Assembly (NCBI GenBank): GCA_903905455.1
Contig: CAIVGN010000098.1
Location: 1-64,000 of the forward strand
Length of the DNA: 64,000 nt
Direction: 5' to 3'
Origin: an uncultured Archangium sp.
GTDB lineage: Bacteria; Myxococcota; Myxococcia; Myxococcales; Myxococcaceae
Positions 55,152 through 63,319 of this stretch are shown here, piece by piece. Each line of letters begins with the position of its first letter. Positions within the stretch are counted from its first letter, which is position 1. A model generated the notes under the pieces. It did not search any database and had not been told where the DNA came from. It saw only the letters and a list, made by a program, of their open reading frames with translations. Position numbers and translations under genes: made by a program.

Positions 55152-56936
55152 TTAGAGGTCCTCCTGGGTGACGGAGAGGACTTCGGCGATGGTGGTCTCG
55201 CCCTGGGCGACCTTGAGCGCGCCGTCGTCGAGCAGGCAGAGCATGCCCTTCTCCATGGCCCGCTTCTTCACCGAGCCCGAGTCGACGTTCTTGAGGATCA
55301 GCTGGCGGATGTCGTCGTCGAGCACGAGCAGCTCGTAGATGCCGCTGCGGCCGCGGTAGCCGACGCGGTTGCACGCGGAGCAGCCCTTGGCGCGGTACAC
55401 GGTGTCGCCGCCGAGCGCCTTGAAGCGATCGCGGCTCATGCCCAGCTTGGCGATCTCTTCGTCGCTGGGCTGGTACGGCTCGCGGCACTCCTTGCACACG
55501 CGGCGCACGAGGCGCTGCGCCATCACCGCCATCAGCGACGACGACACGAGGAAGGGCTCGATGCCCATCTCGACGAGGCGGGTGACGGCGCCGGCCGAGT
55601 CGTTGGTGTGCACCGTGGAGAACACGAGGTGACCGGTGAGCGAGGCCTCGATGGCGATCTGCGCCGTCTCCTTGTCGCGGATCTCACCGACCATGATGAT
55701 GTCGGGGTCCTGCCGGAGGAAGGCGCGCAGGCCGCTGGCGAAGTTGAGGCCGATCTTCGGGTTGAGCGGCATCTGGTTGATGCCCTTCAACTGGTACTCG
55801 ACCGGGTCTTCGACGGTGAGGATCTTCACCTCGGGCGTGTTGATGCGGGTCAGCGCGCCGTAGAGGGTGGTGGTCTTGCCCGAGCCGGTGGGGCCGGTGA
55901 CCAGGATGATGCCGTGCGAGCGGCGGATCAGCTCGTCCAGGTCCTTGAGGATGGTCGGGTTCATCCCGATCTCCGCCAGGTCGAGGAGCGTCGCGCTCTT
56001 GTCGAGCAGACGCATGACGATGCTCTCACCGTGGATGGTGGGGATGGTCGAGACGCGAATGTCGATGTCGCGGCCGGCGAGCTTGATCTTGATGCGCCCG
56101 TCTTGCGGCAGCCGCTTCTCGGCGATGTTCAGCTGCGCCATGATCTTCACGCGGCTCAGGATCGAGTTCTGGTACCGCTTGGGCGGCTTGATGATGTTCT
56201 GCAGCACGCCGTCGATGCGGAAGCGCACCGCCAGCTCGCGCTCCATCGGCTCGATGTGAATGTCGGAGGCCCGCTCTTTCGCCGCGCGGAACAGCAGCGA
56301 GTTCACCAGGCGGATGATCGGCGCTTCGTCGCCCGAGTCGAGGAGGTCCTGGTCGGACTCCAGCACCTGCTCGGCGGCGTCGAGGTCCTGCGCCTCCATC
56401 TCGCCGACGACCTGCTCGGCCTCGTTGAGCGAGCGGTCGTAGACCGAGTTGATGGCGTCGATGATCGTCGTGGCGCGGGCGATCTTCGCCAGCACCTCGC
56501 CGCCCAGCAGCTCGCGCGCGTGATCGACGACCGCGGTGTCGAGCGGGTCGGCCACCGCGATGGCCACGAACTCGCCCTCGCGCTTGAGGGGGATGAACTT
56601 CGCCTGCTTGGCGAAGTTGATGGGCACCTTCTTGACCAGCTCGGCGTCGACGTCGTCGAAGGAGATGAGCTCGAGGTACTCGAGGTCGAGCTGGGCTCCC
56701 AGCGCGCGGGTCACCTGTTCGTCGGTGACCGCCTTGAGGCCGATGAGCAGCTCGCCCAGGCGGCCGCCCTTCTCACCCTGGGCCAGCAGCGCCTCTTCGA
56801 GCTTCTCGCGCGGCAGGCCGAACGACTCGATGAGGATCTCGCCGAGCGGCCGGCCGAAGAGGTACGCGGGGCCGTGCGCCACTACGCGCGTGCTCTCGGT
56901 CACCGTGGCCTCGAGAATGTCGGCACCGCCGCTCAT
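55152..56936 (-). CDS. gspE: Type II secretion ATPase GspE
   Basis: A 594-residue motor ATPase. The N-terminal MshEN-like domain (about 25-150) binds GspL. The core has SDIHIEP at 224-230, Walker A GPTGSGKTTT at 348-357, Walker B DPDIIMVGE at 410-418 and the His box STVHTNDSA. A zinc module is formed by CKEC (481-484) and CSAC (519-522), a hallmark of GspE. It powers pseudopilus growth from the cytoplasmic face. Its ATG overlaps the gspD stop by one base. Confidence 0.97.
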   Translation of the reverse strand: MSGGADILEATVTESTRVVAHGPAYLFGRPLGEILIESFGLPREKLEEALLAQGEKGGRLGELLIGLKAVTDEQVTRALGAQLDLEYLELISFDDVDAELVKKVPINFAKQAKFIPLKREGEFVAIAVADPLDTAVVDHARELLGGEVLAKIARATTIIDAINSVYDRSLNEAEQVVGEMEAQDLDAAEQVLESDQDLLDSGDEAPIIRLVNSLLFRAAKERASDIHIEPMERELAVRFRIDGVLQNIIKPPKRYQNSILSRVKIMAQLNIAEKRLPQDGRIKIKLAGRDIDIRVSTIPTIHGESIVMRLLDKSATLLDLAEIGMNPTILKDLDELIRRSHGIILVTGPTGSGKTTTLYGALTRINTPEVKILTVEDPVEYQLKGINQMPLNPKIGLNFASGLRAFLRQDPDIIMVGEIRDKETAQIAIEASLTGHLVFSTVHTNDSAGAVTRLVEMGIEPFLVSSSLMAVMAQRLVRRVCKECREPYQPSDEEIAKLGMSRDRFKALGGDTVYRAKGCSACNRVGYRGRSGIYELLVLDDDIRQLILKNVDSGSVKKRAMEKGMLCLLDDGALKVAQGETTIAEVLSVTQEDL

Positions 56937-59359
56937 CAGTTGATCTCCGCCTCGGGCTGCACCTTCAGCGTCTCGGGGTTCGGTTCCTTGACCGGCACCG
57001 GCGGGGGCGCCGCGTCGGGCGTGGCCGCGGCAGGGGCCGGGGCGATGAGCCGCTCGGCGCCGGTGCCCGGGCCGCCGTTCTCGAGGCGGTTCATTTCCTT
57101 GGTGATGATCTGCGACATGCGCGCCATCGGGCCGGCCTTGCGCTGGAAGTCGATGGCCACGTCGTAGCTCGTCGAGGCGCCGTAGAACTGCTCCACGAAC
57201 TCCTGGCGCTCGCGCATCTTGCGCTCGAAGATCCGGCGGAAGTCGCTCGACTCTCGGATGATGTACGGGGTGAGGAAGAGCAGCAGGTTGGTCTTCACCT
57301 TGCGGCGCGACTGCTGGCGGAAGAGGTTCCCCAGCAGCGGGATGTCCCCGAGGATCGGGGTCTTGGACACCGACTCCACCATGCGGTCCTGCATGATGCC
57401 GCCGATGACCACCGTCTCCTGGTCCTTGGCGATGACCGTGGTCTTCGCGCTGCGCTTGCTGGTGGTGGGGCCGAGCACCGCGTCCTGCGAGGCGATCTCT
57501 TCGATCTGCTCGCTGATCACCAGGCGCACGTAGTCGCTGTCGTTGATCTGCGGCTTGACCGAGAGCTTGAGGTCGACGTTCTGGCGCTGGATGGAGCCGA
57601 AGGGGGTGCCGCCGCCGCCGAGGCCACCCAGGCCGCTGAGCCCGCTCAGGCCCGAAGCGCCCGACAGGCCTCCGAGCCCGCTGAGCCCCGAGAGGCCGCT
57701 CAGGCCGCCGGTGGAGAAGCCGGACTGGAAGGGGACGTTCTGGCCGACGGTGATCTCCGCTTCCTCGTTGTCCGTGGTGAGGATGTGCGGCGTCGAGAGC
57801 ACGTTGACGTCGCTCGACTTCTGCATGGCGTTGATCACGATGCCGAAGGCGGGGATCTGGATGCCGCCGATGGTGAGGTTGGGCACCGTGGGGCCCTGCA
57901 GGCCGGCGAGGAAGCCGCCCATGCCCACCAGGTTGGCGATGGAGAGCGAGGGCGGGAGCCCCGAGCCGCTGCCGTACTTGGTGCCGAAGAACACCGGCAT
58001 GGTGCCGCCGTTGCCGTCGGGCAGGGGCAGGCCGGCGTGGAGGTTGATGCCGAGGTCCGAGTTGCGATCGAGGTTGACCTCCATGATCACCGCCTCGACG
58101 AACACCTGGCGGCGGCGGATGTCGAGCTTCTCGACCACGCGCACCAGGCTGCGGAAGTCAGACTGGCTGGCGATGATCACCAGCGAGTTGGTCGCCTTGT
58201 CGGCGCTGACCTTCACCTCGCCGGCGAAGAGCTCGGCGGCGCCGCTCTTGCCACCACCGGCGCCCGGCGGGGGCGGCGCGCCCGACTTGGAGCGGTTCGC
58301 CGTGCCCTGGGCCAGGGTCTGCAGCGTGGAGGCCACGTCCTCGGCGTTCGCGTTCTCGAGGTAATAGACGTTGATGCGCCCCTCGCCGGAGATGGGGATG
58401 TCGATCTCGCGGACCAGCGCGTTGATGCGCTCGAAGCCCGCCGGGCTGGCGATGACGATCAGCTTGTTGGTGCGCTCGTCGGGGATGATCTGCGAGAGCG
58501 TCGCGGCACCGCTCGCGCCCTCGCTGGCCTGGCCCACGCCACCGGAGCCGGGGGAGAGGGAGCTGGGGCCCGGCGGAGGCGGCGCGGCGATGATGCCCGG
58601 GCGCTGACCGGGCTTGTTGCCCTTGGCCTCGAAGAGCTTCTGGATCTTGTCCGCCATCTCCTGCGCGGTCGCGTACTGCACCTGCACCACGCGGATCTCG
58701 TCGGACGCCGACCGCGCGTCGAGCTGGTTCACCACCTTCTCCAGGCGGTGCATGTTCGAGCCGAGGTCGTTGATGATGATGGTGTCGGGCTGGAAGGGAA
58801 TGGTGTCGCCCGACGGGGTGACCAGCTGCTGGAGCACGCCGCGCAGCTGCTCGATCTCCACGTTCTTCACCTTGAAGACGCGCGTCACCATCTGCTCGTT
58901 GAGGGTGTACGGCTCGGTGGGGTCGGTGATCGTGGGGATGGGGAACTGCTTGGCCCGCTGCTTGTCCACGATCTTCATGAACTTGCCGTGCTCGTAGACG
59001 GCGAGGCTGTTCGAATCGAGGGCGGCCAGGAACGCGGCGTAGAACTGGTCGGAGTTGACCTCCACCTTGCCGTTCTCAGGCCCGATGATGGAGATCTTCC
59101 CGCGGATGTTCTCGGGGAGGATGAAGGTGCGGCAGGTGACGTCGGCCACCGTCTGCACCAGCTTCTCGATCTCGACCTTGTCGAAATAGATGTTGTAGCG
59201 GCCCTTGCGGCGCTGCTCTTCGCAGCTGGCCTTGACGCGGGGCGCGATGGCCGCGCCGCCCGCGGGGGCAGGAGGAGGCGGCGCCGGCTGGGCAGCCGCG
59301 ACGAGCGAGGTGAGGGCCAGCAGCGCGATGATCGTTCGGTTCATGAGCGGGTGCTTCAC
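56936..59359 (-). CDS. gspD: Type II secretion secretin GspD with a Gly/Ser/Leu repeat insert
   Basis: An 807-residue outer-membrane secretin. It has a signal peptide (about 1-22, ending AAAQ), N0-N3 domains (about 45-460), then the secretin domain with ILTTDNEEAEITVGQNVPF and LLGNLFRQQSRRKVKTNLLLFLTPYI. The C-terminal S-domain-like tail (after about 700) is long. An insert of repeated LSGLSGLSG units lies in the secretin gate region. GTG at 59359 is chosen because it overlaps the gspC stop (GTGA); ATG at 59344 would still leave a signal peptide. It forms the outer-membrane channel. Confidence 0.95.
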   Translation of the reverse strand: MKHPLMNRTIIALLALTSLVAAAQPAPPPPAPAGGAAIAPRVKASCEEQRRKGRYNIYFDKVEIEKLVQTVADVTCRTFILPENIRGKISIIGPENGKVEVNSDQFYAAFLAALDSNSLAVYEHGKFMKIVDKQRAKQFPIPTITDPTEPYTLNEQMVTRVFKVKNVEIEQLRGVLQQLVTPSGDTIPFQPDTIIINDLGSNMHRLEKVVNQLDARSASDEIRVVQVQYATAQEMADKIQKLFEAKGNKPGQRPGIIAAPPPPGPSSLSPGSGGVGQASEGASGAATLSQIIPDERTNKLIVIASPAGFERINALVREIDIPISGEGRINVYYLENANAEDVASTLQTLAQGTANRSKSGAPPPPGAGGGKSGAAELFAGEVKVSADKATNSLVIIASQSDFRSLVRVVEKLDIRRRQVFVEAVIMEVNLDRNSDLGINLHAGLPLPDGNGGTMPVFFGTKYGSGSGLPPSLSIANLVGMGGFLAGLQGPTVPNLTIGGIQIPAFGIVINAMQKSSDVNVLSTPHILTTDNEEAEITVGQNVPFQSGFSTGGLSGLSGLSGLGGLSGASGLSGLSGLGGLGGGGTPFGSIQRQNVDLKLSVKPQINDSDYVRLVISEQIEEIASQDAVLGPTTSKRSAKTTVIAKDQETVVIGGIMQDRMVESVSKTPILGDIPLLGNLFRQQSRRKVKTNLLLFLTPYIIRESSDFRRIFERKMRERQEFVEQFYGASTSYDVAIDFQRKAGPMARMSQIITKEMNRLENGGPGTGAERLIAPAPAAATPDAAPPPVPVKEPNPETLKVQPEAEIN
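57613..57714 (-). repeat. Gly/Leu/Ser repeat inside gspD
   Basis: About 34 residues of LSGL, GGLSG and SGLGG units in the secretin domain, right after VPFQSGFSTGG. The DNA shows imperfect 9-base repeats of the type AGGCCGCTG. It lies at the position of the gate loop, so it may affect pore size or gating. Confidence 0.75.
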
Positions 59360-60303
59360 TTGACGTTGTAGGTCTTGCGGACGGAGGCACCATTGCGCTC
59401 GACCTCGATGTCGATGCGCGATGACTCCTTGAGCTTGCTGTAAACCTCGAGGGCCTTCTCCGGGCTGTTGAGATCGAAGCCGTTGATGCGCTTGATCACG
59501 TCGCCGTTCTGAATGCCGATCTTCGAGTAGATGCTGTCGGGGCGGATGGAGAAGAGCTTGAAGCCCTGGGCCACGCCGTCCTTGAACGCGGGCACGATGC
59601 GCGCCTGCATGGCGACGTCGTTGAGGTTGGCCAGCGTCTTGTCGATCTCCGAGCGCGGGATCTCGTAGTCGTTGTCGGACAGCTGCTTGACGCCCGTGCC
59701 CAGCGCGACGGCCGCAGGAGGCGCGTCGTTGACCGGTTTTGCAGAGATGACCGGCGGGGGCGGCGCGCCCTGGCCGTCACCCGGCGTGCCGTCGATGTAT
59801 TCCTTGCGGTTGTTGTTGATGACGATGACCCGCAGGCGCTCGATCTCCACGACCTCCGCGCCCTGCACCCGATCGCCGATCATGTACGTGTTCGACTTGA
59901 GGGTGACGATGTCCTGGATGCTGGCCACCGACCACTGGGGCATGCCTTCGCTGACCAAGGTGCCCAGCAGCTTGACGCGCAGCGAGCTCTTCACCGCCGC
60001 GGCGTTGAGGTCGATGACCGGCACCGTGGGCTCGGTCACCTTGGGCTCGGGCTTCGGCACCGGCAGGCCGAGCGCCTTGGCGACGCGATCGAGGTTGAGG
60101 GCAGCCATCGCCGTCGGGCGTTGGACCACCGCGGGCCCGCTTGACTTCCCCGTGGGCAATGGCAGCAGCGCCGTCTCGAGGAAGGCGTTCGCCGTCCGCG
60201 TGACGAGCCACGCCACTCCCAAGATGAAGAGCAGGTGGACGATCCAGAAATGTCGCTTGAAGAGCAGCTCCACGGGTTGCGCGTTGAGCAAGCCCGGTGC
60301 CAC
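59356..60303 (-). CDS. gspC: Type II secretion protein GspC with HR and PDZ domains
   Basis: A 315-residue bitopic protein: a cytoplasmic head, one membrane helix (about 18-40, HFWIVHLLFILGVAWLV), the homology region (about 107-170, VKLLGTLVSEGMPQWSVASIQD), and a C-terminal PDZ domain (about 230-310, SIYSKIGIQNGDVIKRING). GspC binds the GspD N0 domain and recruits substrates. It begins with a GTG at 60303. It is the first gene of the operon, so the gsp promoter should lie in the 149 bases upstream. Confidence 0.93.
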   Translation of the reverse strand: MAPGLLNAQPVELLFKRHFWIVHLLFILGVAWLVTRTANAFLETALLPLPTGKSSGPAVVQRPTAMAALNLDRVAKALGLPVPKPEPKVTEPTVPVIDLNAAAVKSSLRVKLLGTLVSEGMPQWSVASIQDIVTLKSNTYMIGDRVQGAEVVEIERLRVIVINNNRKEYIDGTPGDGQGAPPPPVISAKPVNDAPPAAVALGTGVKQLSDNDYEIPRSEIDKTLANLNDVAMQARIVPAFKDGVAQGFKLFSIRPDSIYSKIGIQNGDVIKRINGFDLNSPEKALEVYSKLKESSRIDIEVERNGASVRKTYNVK

Positions 60304-60353
60304 GGATTCCCCAGCGTTCCCGATGGGTTGCGGGGTTTTATTGACGCTGTCAG

Positions 60354-60366
60354 TGACAAATTGTCA
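60354..60366. promoter_or_regulatory. Palindrome upstream of gspC, possible operator of the gsp operon
   Basis: TGACAA and TTGTCA form a perfect inverted repeat around one A, 51 bases before the gspC GTG. An outer CGCTG and CAGCG pair extends the symmetry imperfectly (60345-60369). The 60304-60452 gap must hold the operon promoter. I cannot define -10 and -35 boxes or a sigma-54 site (no TGGCAC with a spaced TTGC). Confidence 0.4.
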
Positions 60367-60452
60367 GCGCCGGGCCGGGGCTGGTGCCACATGCGCCACA
60401 AGGGCCGATCCGGGGCTCGGCTGGCGGGGCCCGTTTCGGAGGCCCTCCGCCT

Positions 60453-60833
60453 TCAGAGTTCGTCGTTCAACTCGAACCGGGCGTTGGTGACCTCGAGGGT
60501 CTCCTTCGCCGTCGCCAGCAGGTGTTCGAGGGTGGCGTCGTTCACCAGCTCGCCCCCACGCAGGCGCCTGGCCAGCTCGCGGTTGAGCGCCTCGAGGGCG
60601 GCGTCGTCCTTCGGGGGCACCGCGGCGCCCAGCAACTTCGCCAGGCGCCCTCCTTCTGAGCCGAGTCGGGCGTCGTGGGTCCGCAGCTCGCCGGCCACCA
60701 CGGTCGCGAGGTTGGCGGCGATCAGCACGCGAAACTGGAGCGCCTTGTCGGCCTCGAGCTTCGGGGCGATGTCGGCCATGAGGAAGCTGGCCACGGCGTC
60801 GAGCAGGGTGGGGTGATCCGGTCGGTTCTGCAT
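60453..60833 (-). CDS. DUF6285 family protein
   Basis: A 126-residue helical protein, MQNRPDHPTLLDAVASFLMADIAPKLEAD..., matching DUF6285 (my recognition from memory). Members typically lie next to an aminoglycoside-phosphotransferase-like gene of the ACAD10 type in acyl-CoA metabolism loci, as here: the phosphotransferase gene ends one base before its ATG region. The function is unknown; a structural partner of that kinase is likely. There is no membrane segment. Confidence 0.78.
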   Translation of the reverse strand: MQNRPDHPTLLDAVASFLMADIAPKLEADKALQFRVLIAANLATVVAGELRTHDARLGSEGGRLAKLLGAAVPPKDDAALEALNRELARRLRGGELVNDATLEHLLATAKETLEVTNARFELNDEL

Positions 60834-60834
60834 C

Positions 60835-61821
60835 TCACAGCCTCCCGCGGCGAATGAGCCGCAGCGCTTCGAATTCCATCTCGACGTTGCGGCGGGCGAT
60901 GGCGATGAGCTCCAGGTCGCGCTCCGCGCCCGAGAGGTAGCGCTCGCCCTGGAACACGCTGCCCACGGCCCAGCGCAGGTTCCCGCAGATCTCCCACCAC
61001 AGCACCTGCGCCGGGTCCACCTGCCGCCCGCTCGCGGCCTCGTAGGCGGCGTAGAACGGCGCGCGCGCGCCGATGCCGCCGATGGGCCGGTCGAGGCGGT
61101 TGAAGCGCCAGTCGCGCACCGAGATCCACGAGAGGTCTTCGTAGGGCGAGCCCCAGTGCGAGAACTCCCAGTCGAGCACCGCCGAGAGCCCCTCGGGCGT
61201 GACCATGAAGTTGCCGGTGCGGAAGTCGCCGTGCACCAACACGGTCTCTTCCCGGGCGGGGAGGCGATCGCCCAGCCAGCGCAGCGCGTATTCCACCGAG
61301 GGGTACACGCCGGGCGAGCGGTCGAGCATGCCGCGCAGGTCGTCGAGGGCGGCGCGGGCGGGCCCGTGGGGCGGCACGGGGAAGGGCAGGGTGACTTGCG
61401 GCGTCACGGTGTGCAGCCGGGCGAGGGTTTGCGCGAGCTGCTCGGGGAGCTTCGCGCGCGCGGCCTCGAGCTCGGGGTTGCGCACCACGCGCCGGCCGAT
61501 GGCTTCGCCCACCACCCACTCGAGGAAGTACGCGTCAGACCCGTCACGCAACAGCCCGGGTTCGAGCCAGCGCGGCGCAGGGGTCTTCACCCCGGCCGCC
61601 ACGGCCGCGGAGATCACCGCGAACTCCGCGCTGCGGCGGATGCTGCTGGGCAGGGAGGTCGGCGCGTCGCTGCGCAGCGCGAGCCGCAGCGGCTGCCCGT
61701 CGAGGGTGAGCTCGACGCGGAAGTTCTCCTGGCAGGCGCCGCCGTGGAGCGGCTTCACTTCGTGGAGCGAGGCGCCGTGCTTCGCCAGCACCGCGCCAAT
61801 GCGTTCGACCCGTGGATCCAT
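60835..61821 (-). CDS. Phosphotransferase family protein (ACAD10-like, APH fold)
   Basis: A 328-residue kinase-like protein. It has an N-terminal lobe (residues about 20-110), the catalytic loop VLVHGDFRTGNFMV with its Asp, then VLDWEFSHWGSP, the metal-binding DWE motif. This fold includes aminoglycoside and choline phosphotransferases. Bacterial members beside acyl-CoA genes are thought to phosphorylate hydroxyacyl-CoAs, by analogy with ACAD10/11. The crotonase 1.5 kb away fits that theme but is on the other strand. DUF6285 follows directly. Confidence 0.87.
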   Translation of the reverse strand: MDPRVERIGAVLAKHGASLHEVKPLHGGACQENFRVELTLDGQPLRLALRSDAPTSLPSSIRRSAEFAVISAAVAAGVKTPAPRWLEPGLLRDGSDAYFLEWVVGEAIGRRVVRNPELEAARAKLPEQLAQTLARLHTVTPQVTLPFPVPPHGPARAALDDLRGMLDRSPGVYPSVEYALRWLGDRLPAREETVLVHGDFRTGNFMVTPEGLSAVLDWEFSHWGSPYEDLSWISVRDWRFNRLDRPIGGIGARAPFYAAYEAASGRQVDPAQVLWWEICGNLRWAVGSVFQGERYLSGAERDLELIAIARRNVEMEFEALRLIRRGRL

Positions 61822-61842
61822 GCGGGCCGAACCCTATTCCAC

Positions 61843-63237
61843 TCACTTCTTCGGCGGCGTCTTCCCTTTGGCCACGAGGTCCAGCTCCGGGATGTCGGTC
61901 ACCAGCAGCTCGGCGAAGTCCCGGGTGAGCTTCGTCTTGCCGCTCATCACCGCGCTGGTGCCCGCGAGGCCCGACGACACCACGTTGCCGAAGCCTCCGC
62001 CCATGCACATGCCGCCGCGCTTCCACATCACGTAGCGGCCCTGGAAGCGGTTGGTCTTCGCCGCCTCGGGCTTCGCCACCCCGGGAATGCCGCCGTGAAT
62101 GGGCTCGACCTGGTTGAAGACGAGATCGTCGGTGAGGCTGTCCTTCGTGTAGCGCAGGTGGAGCCGGGTGACCGTCGCCTCGCGCGCGAACTTCGCCACC
62201 TGCGCGTCGCTCTTGATGCCCGGCAGCACGTCGGCGCCCAGGAAGCGCGCGAGCGGGTCGTCCATGGGGTGCGGCGGCGGGCAGGGGTCGCAAGTCACGC
62301 CGTAGATGCCCGACTCCACCATGACCTCCGGGGGAGGCAGCGCGCCCTGCCACGCGAACTCGGTGATCGCCGCGGTGGGGTTCTTCTTGAACGTGCGGTC
62401 CACCAGGTCTGCGTAGAAGGCCCCGAACACCGGCTGCACCGCGGTCTTCACGTCGAGGTTGGTGGGGATGGTGACGTTGGCCCGGTTGGCCACCTCGTAG
62501 CGACCCCTGGCGATGATGTGCACGATGAGGTCTTGCGAGCCGGAGCTGTTCACCAGGCCCAGGCGCACCGGCAGCTCGAACTTCTCGGAGTCGTAATGGA
62601 AGCGCAGCGGGGAGAGCACCGCCTGGCCGGCCACGAACTTCACCTTCCTGGTGTTCACCTTGGCGACGAAGAACTTCCAGTTGTTCTGGACGTACGGCCG
62701 CAGCAAGGGCGCCGCGTTCTCGGGCACCTTGTACTTGTTCTCCTTGAGCCAGATGTCGAGCCCCAGGGCGTCCTTCGCGCTCAAGATCACGATGTCGTAT
62801 TCGCCCACCGAGAACGTGGCCTCGACCTTCACCCCGAGATCCCGGGCCATGCCGGCGCCTTCCATCCTGGGCGCGAGGGAGCCGATGCCCGCTGCGCTGG
62901 GCCGCCCCAGGCAGTCGTCACCCTCGGTGTACATCTCGACGAGCCGCGGCGAGGCCAGGGCGTCGATGCGCTCGAAGGCCCCCCTGGGCAGCGTCTTGAC
63001 GTTCTCCTTCTGGAGGATCACCGGCACCGGGATGATCAGCGCGAAGTCCTCCGGCGGGCCCCGGTAGTTGTTCTGCATGCCGAGCACCGTGCGGGTGCCG
63101 TCGCGCATCAGGGTCACCATCGTCGCGTCGTTGAAGAGCTGGCCTCCGGCGCTCGAGACGTAGAAGCCGCAGAACGCGCTGGCGGGGGCGGCGAACAAGA
63201 GGGTGAAGATCGTGAGTGAAGCGAGGAACCTTCGCAT
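61843..63237 (-). CDS. DUF2330 exported protein
   Basis: A 464-residue protein with a signal peptide (about 1-21, MRRFLASLTIFTLLFAAPAS) and the DUF2330 pattern: CGFYVSSAGGQLFNDAT, LGMQNNYRGPPEDFALIIPVP and LPRGAFERIDALASPRLVEM near the N-terminus. A short Cys cluster (CDPCPPP) occurs at about 330. It would be periplasmic or cell-surface. The role is unknown. AAGGAG stands 7 bases before the ATG. It runs toward the phosphotransferase gene, 21 bases apart. Confidence 0.88.
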   Translation of the reverse strand: MRRFLASLTIFTLLFAAPASAFCGFYVSSAGGQLFNDATMVTLMRDGTRTVLGMQNNYRGPPEDFALIIPVPVILQKENVKTLPRGAFERIDALASPRLVEMYTEGDDCLGRPSAAGIGSLAPRMEGAGMARDLGVKVEATFSVGEYDIVILSAKDALGLDIWLKENKYKVPENAAPLLRPYVQNNWKFFVAKVNTRKVKFVAGQAVLSPLRFHYDSEKFELPVRLGLVNSSGSQDLIVHIIARGRYEVANRANVTIPTNLDVKTAVQPVFGAFYADLVDRTFKKNPTAAITEFAWQGALPPPEVMVESGIYGVTCDPCPPPHPMDDPLARFLGADVLPGIKSDAQVAKFAREATVTRLHLRYTKDSLTDDLVFNQVEPIHGGIPGVAKPEAAKTNRFQGRYVMWKRGGMCMGGGFGNVVSSGLAGTSAVMSGKTKLTRDFAELLVTDIPELDLVAKGKTPPKK

Positions 63238-63319
63238 GCGTGTCTCCTTCGAGAGTCAGTGGCGGGTGCGACACCGGCAGCGCGAGCCCCGTTCCGCGCC
63301 GCGGAGTAGACAGCACCCC

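Noticed and set aside
54090-57167. A 1025-codon plus-strand open frame opposite gspF and gspE
   Set aside because: Shadow of the gsp genes; repetitive composition and no motif.
60304-60452. A sigma-54 promoter (TGGCAC...) before gspC
   Set aside because: TGGCAC occurs on the minus strand but the spaced TTGC half is absent.
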